A stretch of 64,000 nt of DNA from JBKQVT01 sp963804825 (GCA_963804825.1 CAWDRV010000006.1:372001-436000); one strand, 5' to 3'; shown: positions 21,988 to 31,538, counted from the first letter of the stretch. The notes: generated by a model not told the origin, from the sequence alone. Translations and numbers: made by a program.

Positions 21988-23181
21988 ATGAAAATCATCT
22001 ACGCCGACAACAACGCCACGACCGCCGTGGCCCCGGAAGTCGTCCAGGCCATGACGCCCTTCTTCACGGAGCAATACTTCAATCCCAGCTCGATGTACGA
22101 GCCGGCGCTGCGGACGGCGCAGACCCTGGCCCAAGCCCGGGCGACCGTGGCCCGGTTTCTCGGGCTGGACGATCCGAAACAAGTCCTTTTCACCTCCTGC
22201 GCCACCGAGAGCAACAGCACCGCGATTCTCGGCGCGGCCAAGGCGAACCCCAACCGCCGCCACGTCGTCACCACGGCGGTCGAACACCCGGCCGTGCTGG
22301 AAGTGTGCAAGGACCTCGCCCGCAACGGCTATGACGTTACATTTCTCGACGTGGACGGGCAGGGCCGGCTCGACGTGGGCCAGTTCATCCGCGCCTTGCG
22401 GCCCGATACGCTCCTGGTCAGCGTCATGCACGCCAACAACGAGACGGGCGTCATTTTCCCCATCGAACAACTCTCGCGGCTGACCAAGGAGACCGATCCG
22501 GCCATCGTTTTCCACACCGACGCCACGCAATCGGTCGGCAAGCTGCCCATCGATCTCGGCGGCGGCCTGCCGCACGTCGATCTGCTGTCGCTGTCGGGCC
22601 ACAAGTTGCACGCCCCCAAGGGCGTCGGCGCGCTCTATATCAAGCGAGGCACGCCCTGCCGGCCGCTGCTGATCGGCGGGCACCAGGAAGAAGGCCGCCG
22701 GGCAGGAACGGAAAACGTCCCCTACATCGTCGGCCTGGCAAAGGCCATGGAACTGGCCGCCGCCCATCAAGAGGAAGAGCAAACCCGGGTCCGCAACCTC
22801 CGCGACCGCCTGGAAACCGCGCTGGAGCAGAGGATCCCCTACGTCGAAGTCAACGGCAAGGGCGCCCCCCGCCTACCCAATACGCTCAGCATTTCCTGCC
22901 ACAGCGCCGAAGGCGAGTCGATACTCAACCTGCTCAGCGCCGCCGGCATCTGCGCCTCGAGCGGTTCGGCCTGCACGTCCGAGTCGCTGGCTTGCTCCCA
23001 CGTGCTCAGCGACATGAACGTTTCCTTCATGGCGATCCATGGTTCCATCCGTTTCAGCTTCAGCCGTTACAATACCGAGGCGGAGATCGATCGGATCATC
23101 GAAGTCTTTCCCGCCATGGTGGCCAACCTCCGTCGCGTGTCGCCTTTTTGGGACCAGAAGGCCAATGCGCCACGGAAATAA
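21988..23181 (+). CDS. nifS: NifS/IscS-family cysteine desulfurase
   Basis: Intact 397-residue PLP enzyme from ATG 21988 (MKIIYADNNATTAVAPEVV). It removes sulfur from cysteine and passes it to NifU. Visible motifs: AVEHPAVLEVCKDL (His stacking on PLP), HTDATQSVGKLPIDL, the PLP Lys in LSGHKLHAPKGVGALY, GGHQEEGRRAGTENV, and the persulfide Cys in SSGSACTSES. The short extended Cys loop fits the group I (NifS/IscS) type. It is separated from nifU by 67 bases without a terminator, so probably cotranscribed. Confidence 0.96.
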   Translation: MKIIYADNNATTAVAPEVVQAMTPFFTEQYFNPSSMYEPALRTAQTLAQARATVARFLGLDDPKQVLFTSCATESNSTAILGAAKANPNRRHVVTTAVEHPAVLEVCKDLARNGYDVTFLDVDGQGRLDVGQFIRALRPDTLLVSVMHANNETGVIFPIEQLSRLTKETDPAIVFHTDATQSVGKLPIDLGGGLPHVDLLSLSGHKLHAPKGVGALYIKRGTPCRPLLIGGHQEEGRRAGTENVPYIVGLAKAMELAAAHQEEEQTRVRNLRDRLETALEQRIPYVEVNGKGAPRLPNTLSISCHSAEGESILNLLSAAGICASSGSACTSESLACSHVLSDMNVSFMAIHGSIRFSFSRYNTEAEIDRIIEVFPAMVANLRRVSPFWDQKANAPRK

Positions 23182-23186
23182 CGCGG

Positions 23187-23310
23187 AAGGATGAAGGATA
23201 AATGATGAAGGATGAAAGATGAAACGGAAGGGAGGCGCGACGCGAGCCTGCCCGGTCATCCTTCATCCTTTATCCTTCATCCTTTCTATTCTTCCCCCTT
23301 CCGCGGGGTG
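23187..23310. repeat. GGATGAAGGATGAA-type repeat block with inverted copy
   Basis: Bases 23187-23225 carry ATGAAGGAT words and 23258-23290 carry their complement (CATCCTTCATCCTTTATCC), separated by about 30 bases, so a long imperfect hairpin is possible after nifS. Related blocks are at 3022-3145 and 43428-43535. The remaining bases to 23442 hold no gene that I can see. Confidence 0.65.
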
Positions 23311-23442
23311 GGTTTGCAGGCTCAGGCGGCTTGGATTATAGTAAGGGTTTAGTTGTCGAAGCTGTGGTCAGCCGCACCGACGGGGGACATGTGACCCCGT
23401 TGTGTAAGGTATAAACACGGATTGGGTCAACTCATCTCGAAT

Positions 23443-25965
23443 ATGGTTCCCGACTTGGAAACGCGCTCCGACCCGGCGTGGTGGGCCGTGCTGATGCGGC
23501 CCTCCGTCAACGAGTGGGCCAAGGGGCTGCTGATCTGCATTTGCCTGGTGGCGATGACTCTGTTCGCCTACCAGCAGATGCCGAAGCTGGGATACATCTT
23601 CTTCGACGATCCCGGATACTGGCTGGACAATCTGCACGTCCACAAGGGCCTGGTCAAGGAGAACTTCTGGTGGGCGCTTTCGAACTCCGGCGAGCAGAGC
23701 AACTGGCACCCGCTGACATGGTGGTCGCACATGCTCGACATCGAGATGTTCGGTTTCAAGGGCCCGCAGTGCGCCGAACACCGGCGGTCCCCACGTGGTC
23801 AACCTGTTTTTTCACGTCTGCAACACGCTGTTGTTGTTTCTCTTGTTGCGATGGATGACCGGCGCGGCGTGGCGGAGCGGGATCGTGGCGGCCCTGTTCG
23901 CCGTCCATCCGATGCACGTCGAGTCGGTGGCCTGGGTGGCCGAACGCAAGGACATGCTGAGCACATTTCTCGAGTTGCTCACCATCGCCGCCTATCTCTG
24001 GTACGTGCATCAACTGAAGGAGACGGCCGATCTGCCCGGCGGCGAGCGGTTCGTCTGGGGCGTGATGTGGTACGTGCCGATCGTGGTGCTCTTCGCCTTG
24101 ACGTTGATGGCCAAGCCGATGCCGGGGACGCTGCCTTGCCTGTTGCTGCTGTTGGACTACTGGCCGCTGAAGCGGCTGAATTTCGAGCCGGCGCGGAAAC
24201 GGGCGGACCTCGCCAAGAGGGACGCGGAAAGGTCCCGCGCCGCCAAGGCGAAACTCGGGCGGAGCCAGCCCATGTCGCAGCGGCGGGATTCGGCCCGGTC
24301 GTGGGAACAGCGTTCGGCCACGCCGTCTTGGGCGAGCCCGGAGCGGATCGAGCGAGCCCTAGTGGCGCTCCGCCGGCGTTTGACGCCGGCGTTTTGGCTG
24401 GTCCTGGAGAAGCTGCCGCTGCTGGCCCTGACGGCGGCCTCCAGCGTCATCACCTACGTGGCCCAGCAGCAGGGCGTTTCGATGGCCAGCCCGGAGTCCT
24501 TGCCCCCGTTGCTTCGCTTCTCCAACGTCCTGACGGCGTACGTCCGCTATATCATCGGCATGGTCTGGCCCTTCCACCTGACGATGTTTTATCCCTATTC
24601 GATGAACCCGGATCCCTGCCAGGTGGGCGGCGCGGCGTTGCTGCTGCTGGAGATCACCTGCCTCGTGGTGGTGGGGGCGTACTTCGGGCGGCGTTACCTG
24701 GCCGTGGGGTGGTTCTGGTTTCTCGGCACCTTGATTCCGGTCATCGGAATCGTTCAGGTCGGCGACCAGTCGATGGCCGACCGCTATTCGTATTTCACCT
24801 TCACCGGCCTGTTCATCCTCGTGGTCTGGCTTGCGACGGAACTGCTGGGTCGGTGGCTTTTGGGCCGGGTGGTCCTGGCCGCCGCGGCCGTGGCCAGCGT
24901 GGCCGGCTGCACGTACCTGACCATCGTCCAGGTGGACTACTGGCAGGACACCATCGCTGCCCTGGAGCACACGCTCCAGGAAGAACCGGACAATCCGGCC
25001 GCCGAAAACAACCTGGGCGTCACCATGTGGGAGACGGCCGAGGGCACCCGCGGCGACAAACCGGACACGCCCGAAGGGATCAAGAACTACCACAACCGTG
25101 CCATCAAGCACTGGAAAGAGGCGGTGAGGATTCGTCCGCAGTTCTCCGACGCCTGGAACAACCTCGGCTGCGCGCTGCGGCATCGCGAGGAGGGCGTCAG
25201 CGATGAGGCGTACAATAAACGGCTTGAAGAAGCGGTCCAGTGCTTCCTGTCGGCCATTCATTACAAAGCCGAGCACGCCGACGCGCACAGCAATCTGGCC
25301 ATGACCCTGTGGCAGTTGGCAGCGGCGAAAGAGAAGAGCGGGGCCGTGGAACACCACGAGGAGGTGTCGCGCCTGAGGAAGGGGGCCGTCGAGCACTACG
25401 AGAAGGCGTTGGAACTGAAGTGGGATCATCTCGACGCCCGAACCGGCTATGCCCAGATTTTGGGCGAAATGGCCATGGAAGCGAGGAAGAAGGGCCATAC
25501 GACGGAATCGGAGCAGGATCTTGCGAAGGCCGTGGAGCACGTGCGCATCGTGATCCATTTGGACGAACAGAATGCCCGCGCCTTTGAACTGCTCGGCCGG
25601 ATCGAAGAGATGCAGGGGAAACATGTCGAAGCGACGCGGGATTTCAAGAGGGCGGCCTGGCTGTTCGCGACCAACCCCAGGGCGGCGGGGCGCAACGGGC
25701 CGGGGGCGTTGGCATTGGCGAGCAAACTGGTGCAGGAAAGCGGCGGGCAGGACGCGAAGAGCCTCGATATCCTGGCCGCCGCCTTGGCCGAGCTGCAGAG
25801 ATATCCCGAAGCCGTGATGGCCGCCGTGCCGCCCTGGAGTTGGCGACCAAGCAGGGCGACGCAAAATTGGCGGAGGACATCCGCGCCCACATGGAGAAAT
25901 ATCAACGCAACGAGCCCTTCCGAGACGAACGGCCTTCGACTTCCGTCAAGGCCGACGGCGGCTAA
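23443..25965 (+). CDS. TMTC-like multi-pass membrane protein with C-terminal TPR domain, copy 1 (two frameshifts)
   Basis: Start at ATG 23443 (MVPDLETRSDPAWW). First helix and catalytic-type loop (GYIFFDDPGYWLDN, SNWHPLTWWSHMLD) precede an extra C near 23777. The frame then runs through VVNLFFHVCNTLLLFLLL, HPMHVESVAWVAERKDMLS and further helices. From about residue 490 on are tetratricopeptide repeats (PAAENNLGVTMWE, DAWNNLGCALRH, ADAHSNLAMTLWQL). A second frame change near 25818 restores the end ALELATKQGDAKLAEDIRAH. The layout equals eukaryotic TMTC1-4 (DUF1736), which are Dol-P-Man O-mannosyltransferases of the GT-C fold with luminal TPRs. The gene pairs with a GT2 and a paralogue downstream. 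Confidence 0.78.
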
Positions 25966-26018
25966 GAATCTGGGAAAGAATAAGAATCCGTAAAGCAATA
26001 CGTTGATCAATTGATGTC

Positions 26019-26076
26019 AGGAGGACAGGCATTCTTGCCTGTCGTTTACGGGCAGACAAGAATGTCTGCCCTCCTG
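26019..26076. repeat. Double-hairpin inverted repeat (AGGACAGGCA / TGTCTGCCCTCCT)
   Basis: Two hairpins, GACAGGCA-TTCT-TGCCTGTC (26024-26043) and GGCAGACA-AGAA-TGTCTGCC (26051-26070), enclosed by GGAGG and CCTCC. The loops are complementary to each other, so the whole is also one large inverted repeat. This is the same architecture as the element at 12329-12391 with unrelated sequence. Confidence 0.7.
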
Positions 26077-26182
26077 AGATTGAATAGGTTGTTGTTTTAC
26101 GGGTCCTAAGTTAAGGGACCGGGAACCGTCCGGGTGCCTTCGGAAACTCAGCGCATCGGAAAAGACTTTCACGTGAGGCAAC

Positions 26183-27010
26183 ATGTTCCGCGACAAAAAA
26201 GTGGTGGTTGTCATGCCCGCGTACAACGCGGCGCGAACGCTGAAACGGACCTACGACGAAGTGATGGCCCAGGAAATCGTCGACTTGGTCGTCGTCGTCG
26301 ATGACGCCAGCCAGGACGAAACCACCGCCATTGCCAGGACGCTTCCGCACGCGTTGGTCCACACCCATCCGGTCAATCGCGGCTACGGCGCCAACCAGAA
26401 GACCTGCTACCAGGCGGCGCTGGACGCCGGCGCCGACATCGTCGTCATGGTCCATCCCGATTATCAGTACACACCCAAGTTGATCCCGGCGATGGCTTCC
26501 CTGGTCGGCAACGGGCTGTATGCGTGCGTGTTGGGCTCCCGGATCCTCGGCGGATTGGCCCTTCAGGGCGGCATGCCGCTGTGGAAGTACCTGGCCAACC
26601 GCTTCCTGACCTTCGCGGAAAACCTCCTGCTGGGCGTGAAGATCTCCGAGTATCACACCGGCTACCGGGCCTTCTCCCGCCAACTTCTCGAGCGGCTGCC
26701 GTTGCAAGCGGGCTCCGACGATTTCGTCTTCGACAACCAGGTGCTCGCCCAAATCGTATGGCTGGGCGAAACCATCGCCGAAGTCAGTTGCCCCACCCGC
26801 TACGAACCGGAGTCCTCCTCGATCAACTTCAAGCGGAGCGTCGTCTACGGGTTGGGTTGCCTGCGGACCGCGCTGGGGTTCCGCCTGGCCAAATGGGGCC
26901 TGATGGCCTCGAATCTGTTTCCACCGGAAATAATGGGAGCGGCGAAAAACGGACGCGACCAGCCTCCCTCTCCCTCCGGACCCGACCACCAGCGTGGCGC
27001 CCGGGGGTGA
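26183..27010 (+). CDS. GT2 glycosyltransferase, polyprenyl/dolichyl-phosphate mannose synthase-like
   Basis: Intact 275-residue GT-A enzyme from ATG 26183 (MFRDKKVVVVMPAYNAART). Nucleotide/metal motifs: VVVVDDASQDETTAI and VVMVHPDYQY, plus LGSRILGGLALQGGMPLWK and the SDDFVFDNQVLAQIVWLG acceptor-region motif seen in DPM1/GtrB-like enzymes. No C-terminal membrane anchors, as in the minimal DPM1 type, though the amphipathic end (CLRTALGFRLAKWGL) could touch the membrane. It probably loads a sugar, likely mannose or glucose, onto a polyprenyl phosphate. It lies between two TMTC-like genes that would use such a donor. The last 30 residues are low-complexity and may be untrustworthy. Confidence 0.85.
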   Translation: MFRDKKVVVVMPAYNAARTLKRTYDEVMAQEIVDLVVVVDDASQDETTAIARTLPHALVHTHPVNRGYGANQKTCYQAALDAGADIVVMVHPDYQYTPKLIPAMASLVGNGLYACVLGSRILGGLALQGGMPLWKYLANRFLTFAENLLLGVKISEYHTGYRAFSRQLLERLPLQAGSDDFVFDNQVLAQIVWLGETIAEVSCPTRYEPESSSINFKRSVVYGLGCLRTALGFRLAKWGLMASNLFPPEIMGAAKNGRDQPPSPSGPDHQRGARG

Positions 27011-27047
27011 GCGAAGCGTTTCCGGACCTTTTCTTCGGAGAGCCGCG

Positions 27048-29077
27048 GTGGGACGCAACCTGGGAATCTGCCTCGCCCTGACGCTGGCCGTCGCGGCCGT
27101 CTACGCGCCCGCCTGCCGGTACGACTTCGTCAACTACGACGACCCCGAGTACGTCTTGCAAAAACCGACGTCTCCAACGGGCTGACGGAAGCGGGCTTCG
27201 TCCACGCCTTTGCCGGCATCACCGGTTCGAACTGGCATCCCGTCACGATGCTCTCCCACATGCTCGACTGCGAGTTGTTCACCGTGAAGCGGCCCGGCTG
27301 GCACCATGCGGTCAACATCGCCCTGCACGCGGCCACGAGCGTGCTGCTGTTCCTGGTGTTGCTGCAAATGACCGGCGCCCGCTGGCCCAGCGCCGCGGTG
27401 GCGGCCCTGTTCGCGCTGCATCCCCTCCACGTGGAATCGGTCGCCTGGATCGCCGAACGCAAGGACGTCCTCAGCGGCTTGTGGTGGATGCTCACCATGC
27501 TGGCCTATGTCCGCTACGCGCGCCGTCCGGCGATCGGGCGATATCTCGTGGTCGCCGCCGCGCTGGCAATGGGGCTGATGTCCAAGCCGATGCTGGTCAC
27601 GCTGCCCCTGGTGCTGCTGTTGTTGGATTACTGGCCGTTGCAGCGGTTCCGCGTCGCGTCGGAGACCGGCTCGATTTTCGGCCCCCGCCGCCAGCGGAGC
27701 GATCGCTCCGATTCTCGCCGCGGAAAGGCGTCGGGCGGACGGCGCCGTCGATCCCGCGCAGAACCGGTTCCTCCGCAGCGAAAAGCGCCCCTTCCTCGGC
27801 CGCAAAACACCCTGCTCCCGTTGGTCTTGGAGAAGTTGCCGCTCCTGGCGATGTCGGCCGCCGTCAGCATCGTGACCTGGCTGACGCAACGCGGCGCCAT
27901 GGAACTCCTGGGCACCGAGATAACGTTCGTCCAACGGCTTTCCAACGCCCTGGTCGGCTACGTCAGTTACCTCGGCATGACCCTTTGGCCGCGGCCGCTG
28001 GCGGTCTTCTATCCCTTCGTCCGCGACCGCCCGCTATGGCAACCGCTGGCCGCGGCCGTCTTCCTGGCCGCAGTCACCCTGTCCGTCCTCGGGCCGCTCC
28101 GGCGCCGGCGATACCTGGCCGTCGGCTGGTTCTGGTACCTGGGCACCCTGGTGCCGGTCATCGGACTGGTGCAGGTCGGACGCCAGTCGATCGCCGACCG
28201 CTACACGTATCTGCCGCTGATCGGCATCTTCATCATGGCGGCCTGGGGCGCCGCCGACCTCAGTGCCGCATGGCCGCGCCGGGCGAAACAACTGCTCTGG
28301 ATTCCGCTGGCCGCCGCGGTGTTGGCCGCGGCCACGGTCCAAACCCACACGCAACTCGGCTACTGGTCCGATAGCAAACAACTCTTCCGACATGACCTGG
28401 AAGTGGCGGGTGACAACGTCGTTGCGTGGGGAAACCTCGGCGTTGCGCTGGACGACGAGGGACAGTACAACTCGGCCGTCGACTGCTTGCGCAAGGCCTG
28501 GAAAAGCGAACCAGACGATTTTATGGCAAATCAGCGGCTCGGGCTGTCGTTGGTCCAATTGGGGCAAATCGACGAAGGCATCCCGTACTTGCGCAAGGCA
28601 ATCCGGCTGAACCGACGCGACGCAAAATGCCATTGCCATCTGGGCAAAGCCCTGCAACTCCAGCGAAAAATCGACGAAGCCAGTCGAGAGTTCTACGAGG
28701 CCGTCCGTGTAAGCCCTGATTTTCCCGATGCGTATAACAGTCTCGCCTGGCTCCGCGCAACCTATCCGGAGGCGCGTTTCCGCAACGGCCCGGAGGCGGT
28801 GCGGTTGGCCGAAAAGGCGTGCAACTTGACCCAATACAAGGAAGACTCCTACCTCGATACGCTCGCCGCCGCCTACGCCGAGGCGGGCCAATTCGACCAG
28901 GCCGTCGAAACGGCGAAACGTGCCTTGGAAGTTGCTCGGCAGGATACCGATTCCAACAATGAGACCATCGCCGAGCGTCAGCGGCATCTGAAGCTGTTTG
29001 AGGCCCATCAACCGCTTCACGAGTATCCCAAACCGCCACCCGCGCGGAAATCGAAAGCGGAGGGAACAGGGATTTAG
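27048..29077 (+). CDS. TMTC-like multi-pass membrane protein with C-terminal TPR domain, copy 2 (one frameshift)
   Basis: GTG 27048 (VGRNLGICLALTLAVAAVY) follows the GT2 stop by 37 bases with CGGAG ahead. The first loop YDFVNYDDPEYVLQ is cut by a missing base near 27165 and resumes as VSNGLTEAGFVHAF, then SNWHPVTMLSHMLD, HPLHVESVAWIAERKDVLS, and LGTLVPVIGLVQVGRQSIAD, each closely matching copy 1. TPR repeats start near residue 430 (VAWGNLGVALDDEGQ, FMANQRLGLSLVQLG, AKCHCHLGKALQLQ). The Asp-Asp in the first loop is the likely catalytic element of the GT-C fold. The C-terminus AEGTGI and stop derive from a GGGATTTAGG repeat. Confidence 0.78.
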
Positions 29078-29340
29078 GGATTTGGGGATTTGGGGGTTAG
29101 AAAAGCCCCGCGACTGCGTCGCGGGGGCGTTTTGGCGTGGAGCAGGGACGTGGAGAGGCGAGTTGCCATTCTTTTGCGCATGTTGCCTAGTAATCTCCAA
29201 CTTCCCAACTTACCTATATCCTGCCCCCACGACGCAGTCGTGGGGCTTTCTTAGTCCCTAAATCCCTAAATCCCTAAATCCCTAAATCCCCCAGTCCCTA
29301 ATCCCCAATCCCCAATCCCTCCTAAATCCCTCCCGTTTTG
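29066..29340. repeat. Composite inverted element: GGGATTTAGG array, two CCCC-GAC hairpins, complementary array
   Basis: Left array of GGGATTT(A/G)GGG words at 29066-29100. Hairpin CCCCGCGAC-TGC-GTCGCGGGG at 29106-29126. About 95 bases of unique DNA. Hairpin CCCCACGAC-GCA-GTCGTGGGG at 29225-29245 with CTTTC. Right array of CCCTAAAT and CCCCAAT words at 29252-29330. The second hairpin with flanks is identical to that at 60291-60316. It lies between the TMTC-like gene and the LysM gene. The G-rich strand is telomere-like and could form G-quadruplexes. Confidence 0.75.
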
Positions 29341-29435
29341 CTGTAGCATCGCTAGCCGACTTTGCTTATGATCCCCGTGCTTGGGCCGGTATGGGCGCGG
29401 TTATCAGACGGAATGATTCGTCAAGGAGGACGATC

Positions 29436-30602
29436 ATGAATTCGTGGAGGAACTTGTTTTTCCTGACCATTTTGGCGGTGGTCGGATATGGGCTCTATGT
29501 GTCGATCATGCGGCCCCCGGAATCGCCGTCCTCACCGCCTCCAGGCGCCCCTCAGACGGTGCCGGACCTCAAAGTGAATATGGGGACCAACGTCGCCGAG
29601 ACGCCGGCGCCGGTCGGCACGGCCACGGCGCCGCTGGGCGGCGATCCGGCTTCCACGCAGGTGTCCCCGGGCGTGGAAGTTCCCGTGCCGCCTCCGCCTG
29701 GGACGGCGTTGTCTGATCCTGCGACGTCGCCTGGGGTGGTTTCGACACCAACGCAAGCCGAAATGGCTGCTACTGGTGCTTCTTTGCCTCCCTCGGTCCC
29801 GCCGCCGGCATCGACCTCGGACGCTGGCCCCTCCGCACCCGGAGCGATACCGCCCAGTGGCACTTCTCCAAACGCTGTAGCCGCTGCCGCCTTGGCTGCC
29901 GACATGGCGACCGAGCCTCGCAACAGGGTCAATGCGTTGTTGAGGACGGCGACGATGGAGTACGATCGGGGACAAGTGGCCCACGCGCTTCAGTTGCTGA
30001 GTCCTCTTTACGGCAGTCCGGATGTGCCGCCCGAGATGACGCGGAACATCAACGAAATACTCGATCGAATGGCCGGCACTGTGATCTACTCTCGGCAGCA
30101 CCTCCTGGAGAAGGCGTACCAAGTGCGGCCGGGCGATACCCTGGAGCGGATCGCCGAGGCGTACAACGTGACTCCCACGCTGTTGGCCAGGATCAACGGC
30201 ATCCGCGACGGACAGGCGTTGCAGCCTGGCCGCGAGTTGAAGGTCGTCCGGGGACCGTTCAGCGCGCTGATCAGCTTGAAAAGGATGGAGTTGACGCTCA
30301 TGCTCCAGGACCGCTACGCCGGACGGTTCCAGATCGGCACCGGCCTCGACCATCCGCCCGTCGAGGGCATCTACGCGGTTCGCGAGAAGCTGCTCAATCA
30401 CACTGAAGGCAATATCGCCGGCATGAACCCGTGGGGCAGGTTTTGGATCGGCCTGGGCAATCATATCGCCATTCACGGCACCGATGACGTACACGCGATG
30501 GGCCGAACCACCAACCGCGGCTCGATCTGCCTGAGCGAGCGTGACATCGACGATGTGTACGGCATTCTCTCGATCGGCTCGAAGGTCGTCATCCAGCGAT
30601 AA
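29436..30602 (+). CDS. LysM domain plus YkuD (L,D-transpeptidase-like) envelope protein
   Basis: Intact 388-residue protein from ATG 29436, with AAGGAGGA ahead. N-terminal membrane anchor (LFFLTILAVVGYGLYV), a 120-residue Pro/Ala/Thr linker, a helical stretch (MEYDRGQVAHALQLLSPLYG), a LysM peptidoglycan-binding module (YQVRPGDTLERIAEAYNV) and a C-terminal YkuD fold (GPFSALISLKRMELTLML onward). The catalytic region keeps HIAIHGTDD and a Cys in TTNRGSICLSERDIDD, but the usual SHGC order is altered to RGSIC. Role: crosslinking or anchoring to peptidoglycan, consistent with planctomycetes having a thin sacculus. Stand-alone gene followed by a terminator. Confidence 0.88.
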   Translation: MNSWRNLFFLTILAVVGYGLYVSIMRPPESPSSPPPGAPQTVPDLKVNMGTNVAETPAPVGTATAPLGGDPASTQVSPGVEVPVPPPPGTALSDPATSPGVVSTPTQAEMAATGASLPPSVPPPASTSDAGPSAPGAIPPSGTSPNAVAAAALAADMATEPRNRVNALLRTATMEYDRGQVAHALQLLSPLYGSPDVPPEMTRNINEILDRMAGTVIYSRQHLLEKAYQVRPGDTLERIAEAYNVTPTLLARINGIRDGQALQPGRELKVVRGPFSALISLKRMELTLMLQDRYAGRFQIGTGLDHPPVEGIYAVREKLLNHTEGNIAGMNPWGRFWIGLGNHIAIHGTDDVHAMGRTTNRGSICLSERDIDDVYGILSIGSKVVIQR

Positions 30603-30644
30603 TCCTGGGCTGGCCAGTCGGCTCGCACTCTGCTGAGCAGAATT

Positions 30645-30677
30645 AGCGCCCTGGACACAGTTCGGGGGGCTTTTTTT
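30645..30677 (+). terminator. Rho-independent terminator after the LysM-YkuD gene
   Basis: AGCGCCC (30645-30651) pairs with GGGGGCT (30665-30671) with one mismatch, and the T run spans 30671-30677. Confidence 0.6.
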
Positions 30678-30820
30678 ATGCCAATTTCCAACCCCCGATT
30701 TCCAGTCCTCCTTCCCCCTGCGTCTCCGCGTCTCCGGGCGAGTGGACGCCGACTTTCTTGCCCCCACGAAAATGAGCCTGTCCCCCTCCCGTGTCTGCTT
30801 GGTACAATAGGCCGGGATGA

Positions 30821-30894
30821 GCCCCTGTAGCTCAATCGGACAGAGCACGGGATTTCTAATCCCGTGGTTGCAGGTTCGAGTCCTGCCAGGGGTG
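30821..30894 (+). tRNA. tRNA-Arg (anticodon TCT)
   Basis: Complete 74-base cloverleaf: acceptor GCCCCTG with CAGGGGT, D arm GCTCAATCGGACAGAGC, anticodon stem CGGGA/TCCCG with loop TTTCTAA, T arm GCAGG-TTCGAGT-CCTGC. No CCA is encoded. A TACAAT box at 30803-30808 is a likely -10 element. Confidence 0.95.
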
Positions 30895-30957
30895 CTGGAA
30901 CACCGTTCCGAAGACCGCCGCGGCCACGGCGGGCTGTCTTCGCAGCCTCTCGGAGCG

Positions 30958-30996
30958 CCCCCTCACCATGCCCCTCTCCCGGAGGGAGAGAGGGAC
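30958..30996. repeat. CCCTCACC-CCCTCTCCC-GGAGGGAGAG repeat
   Basis: Hairpin of CCTCTCCC and GGGAGAG. Relatives at 34627-34660 (CCCCTCACCCC, CCCTCTCCC-GGA-GGGAGAGGG) and, inverted, at 48970-49008. Confidence 0.6.
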
Positions 30997-31127
30997 AAAG
31001 GCATCCATGTCGGGACGGGCTGCTGCGGAGGCGGCGGCCGTGTGCTAGAATCGACGTGTAGGTGGGCCGCCGCCAGGCGTGCGTCATCCATCGCAGCCTA
31101 CAACTATTGTCAAGCGGAGAGAAGACC

Positions 31128-31502
31128 ATGAAGAAAGCGATCATCGTGTTTGTGATTTTCCTGGGGATCGTCGCGGGCAGCGCGTGGCTGACGCGGGAAC
31201 TTGCCTTCGGACAGCCCGCGGAGAAGGAAAAAACCCTCACCAAGACCGAGTCGGAATGGGAGACCCTGGTCCAAGAACGCATTGCCCGGGCCCTGGCGAA
31301 AGAGAAAGGCCAGCCGGTCTCCGACAAGCAAATCCTCCAGGCGGACAACTGGCATACGGCGATCTACAAGGGCGTGGAGTACACCGTCTACACCGGGCCG
31401 GGACAGGTGATGGCCACGCGACTGGTGCCGCCGAAAACGCAACCGAAGCCCGGCGATGGCAAGTTGCAAAAGCCGGCGACGAGCAAGGCCCCGGCCAAGT
31501 AG
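31128..31502 (+). CDS. Small exported protein of unknown function
   Basis: 124 residues from ATG 31128 with GGAGA ahead. Signal peptide or anchor KKAIIVFVIFLGIVAGSAW, then a charged helix (KTLTKTESEWETLVQERIA) and a short beta-rich end (TAIYKGVEYTVYTGPG) before a Lys/Pro tail. I do not recognise the family. Monocistronic, between the tRNA-Arg and a convergent acyltransferase gene. Confidence 0.7.
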   Translation: MKKAIIVFVIFLGIVAGSAWLTRELAFGQPAEKEKTLTKTESEWETLVQERIARALAKEKGQPVSDKQILQADNWHTAIYKGVEYTVYTGPGQVMATRLVPPKTQPKPGDGKLQKPATSKAPAK

Positions 31503-31514
31503 CATCGCACGCCG

Positions 31515-31538
31515 GGTGCCACTGGCATCTTGCCAGTG
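31515..31538. repeat. GGTGCCAC-family hairpin
   Basis: GGTGC followed by CACTGGCA-TCT-TGCCAGTG. Same GGTGCCAC start as the elements at 9340, 12329 and 57625, but only half of the double-hairpin form. Confidence 0.6.

Noticed and set aside
20930..23181. NifU-NifS as evidence of nitrogen fixation
   Set aside because: The pair alone is a general Fe-S assembly system in many bacteria, and no nitrogenase gene is in the window.
29250..29330. CCCTAAAT array as CRISPR or telomere
   Set aside because: Units are contiguous without spacers, and array is short and internal with hairpins, so neither a CRISPR array nor a chromosome end.
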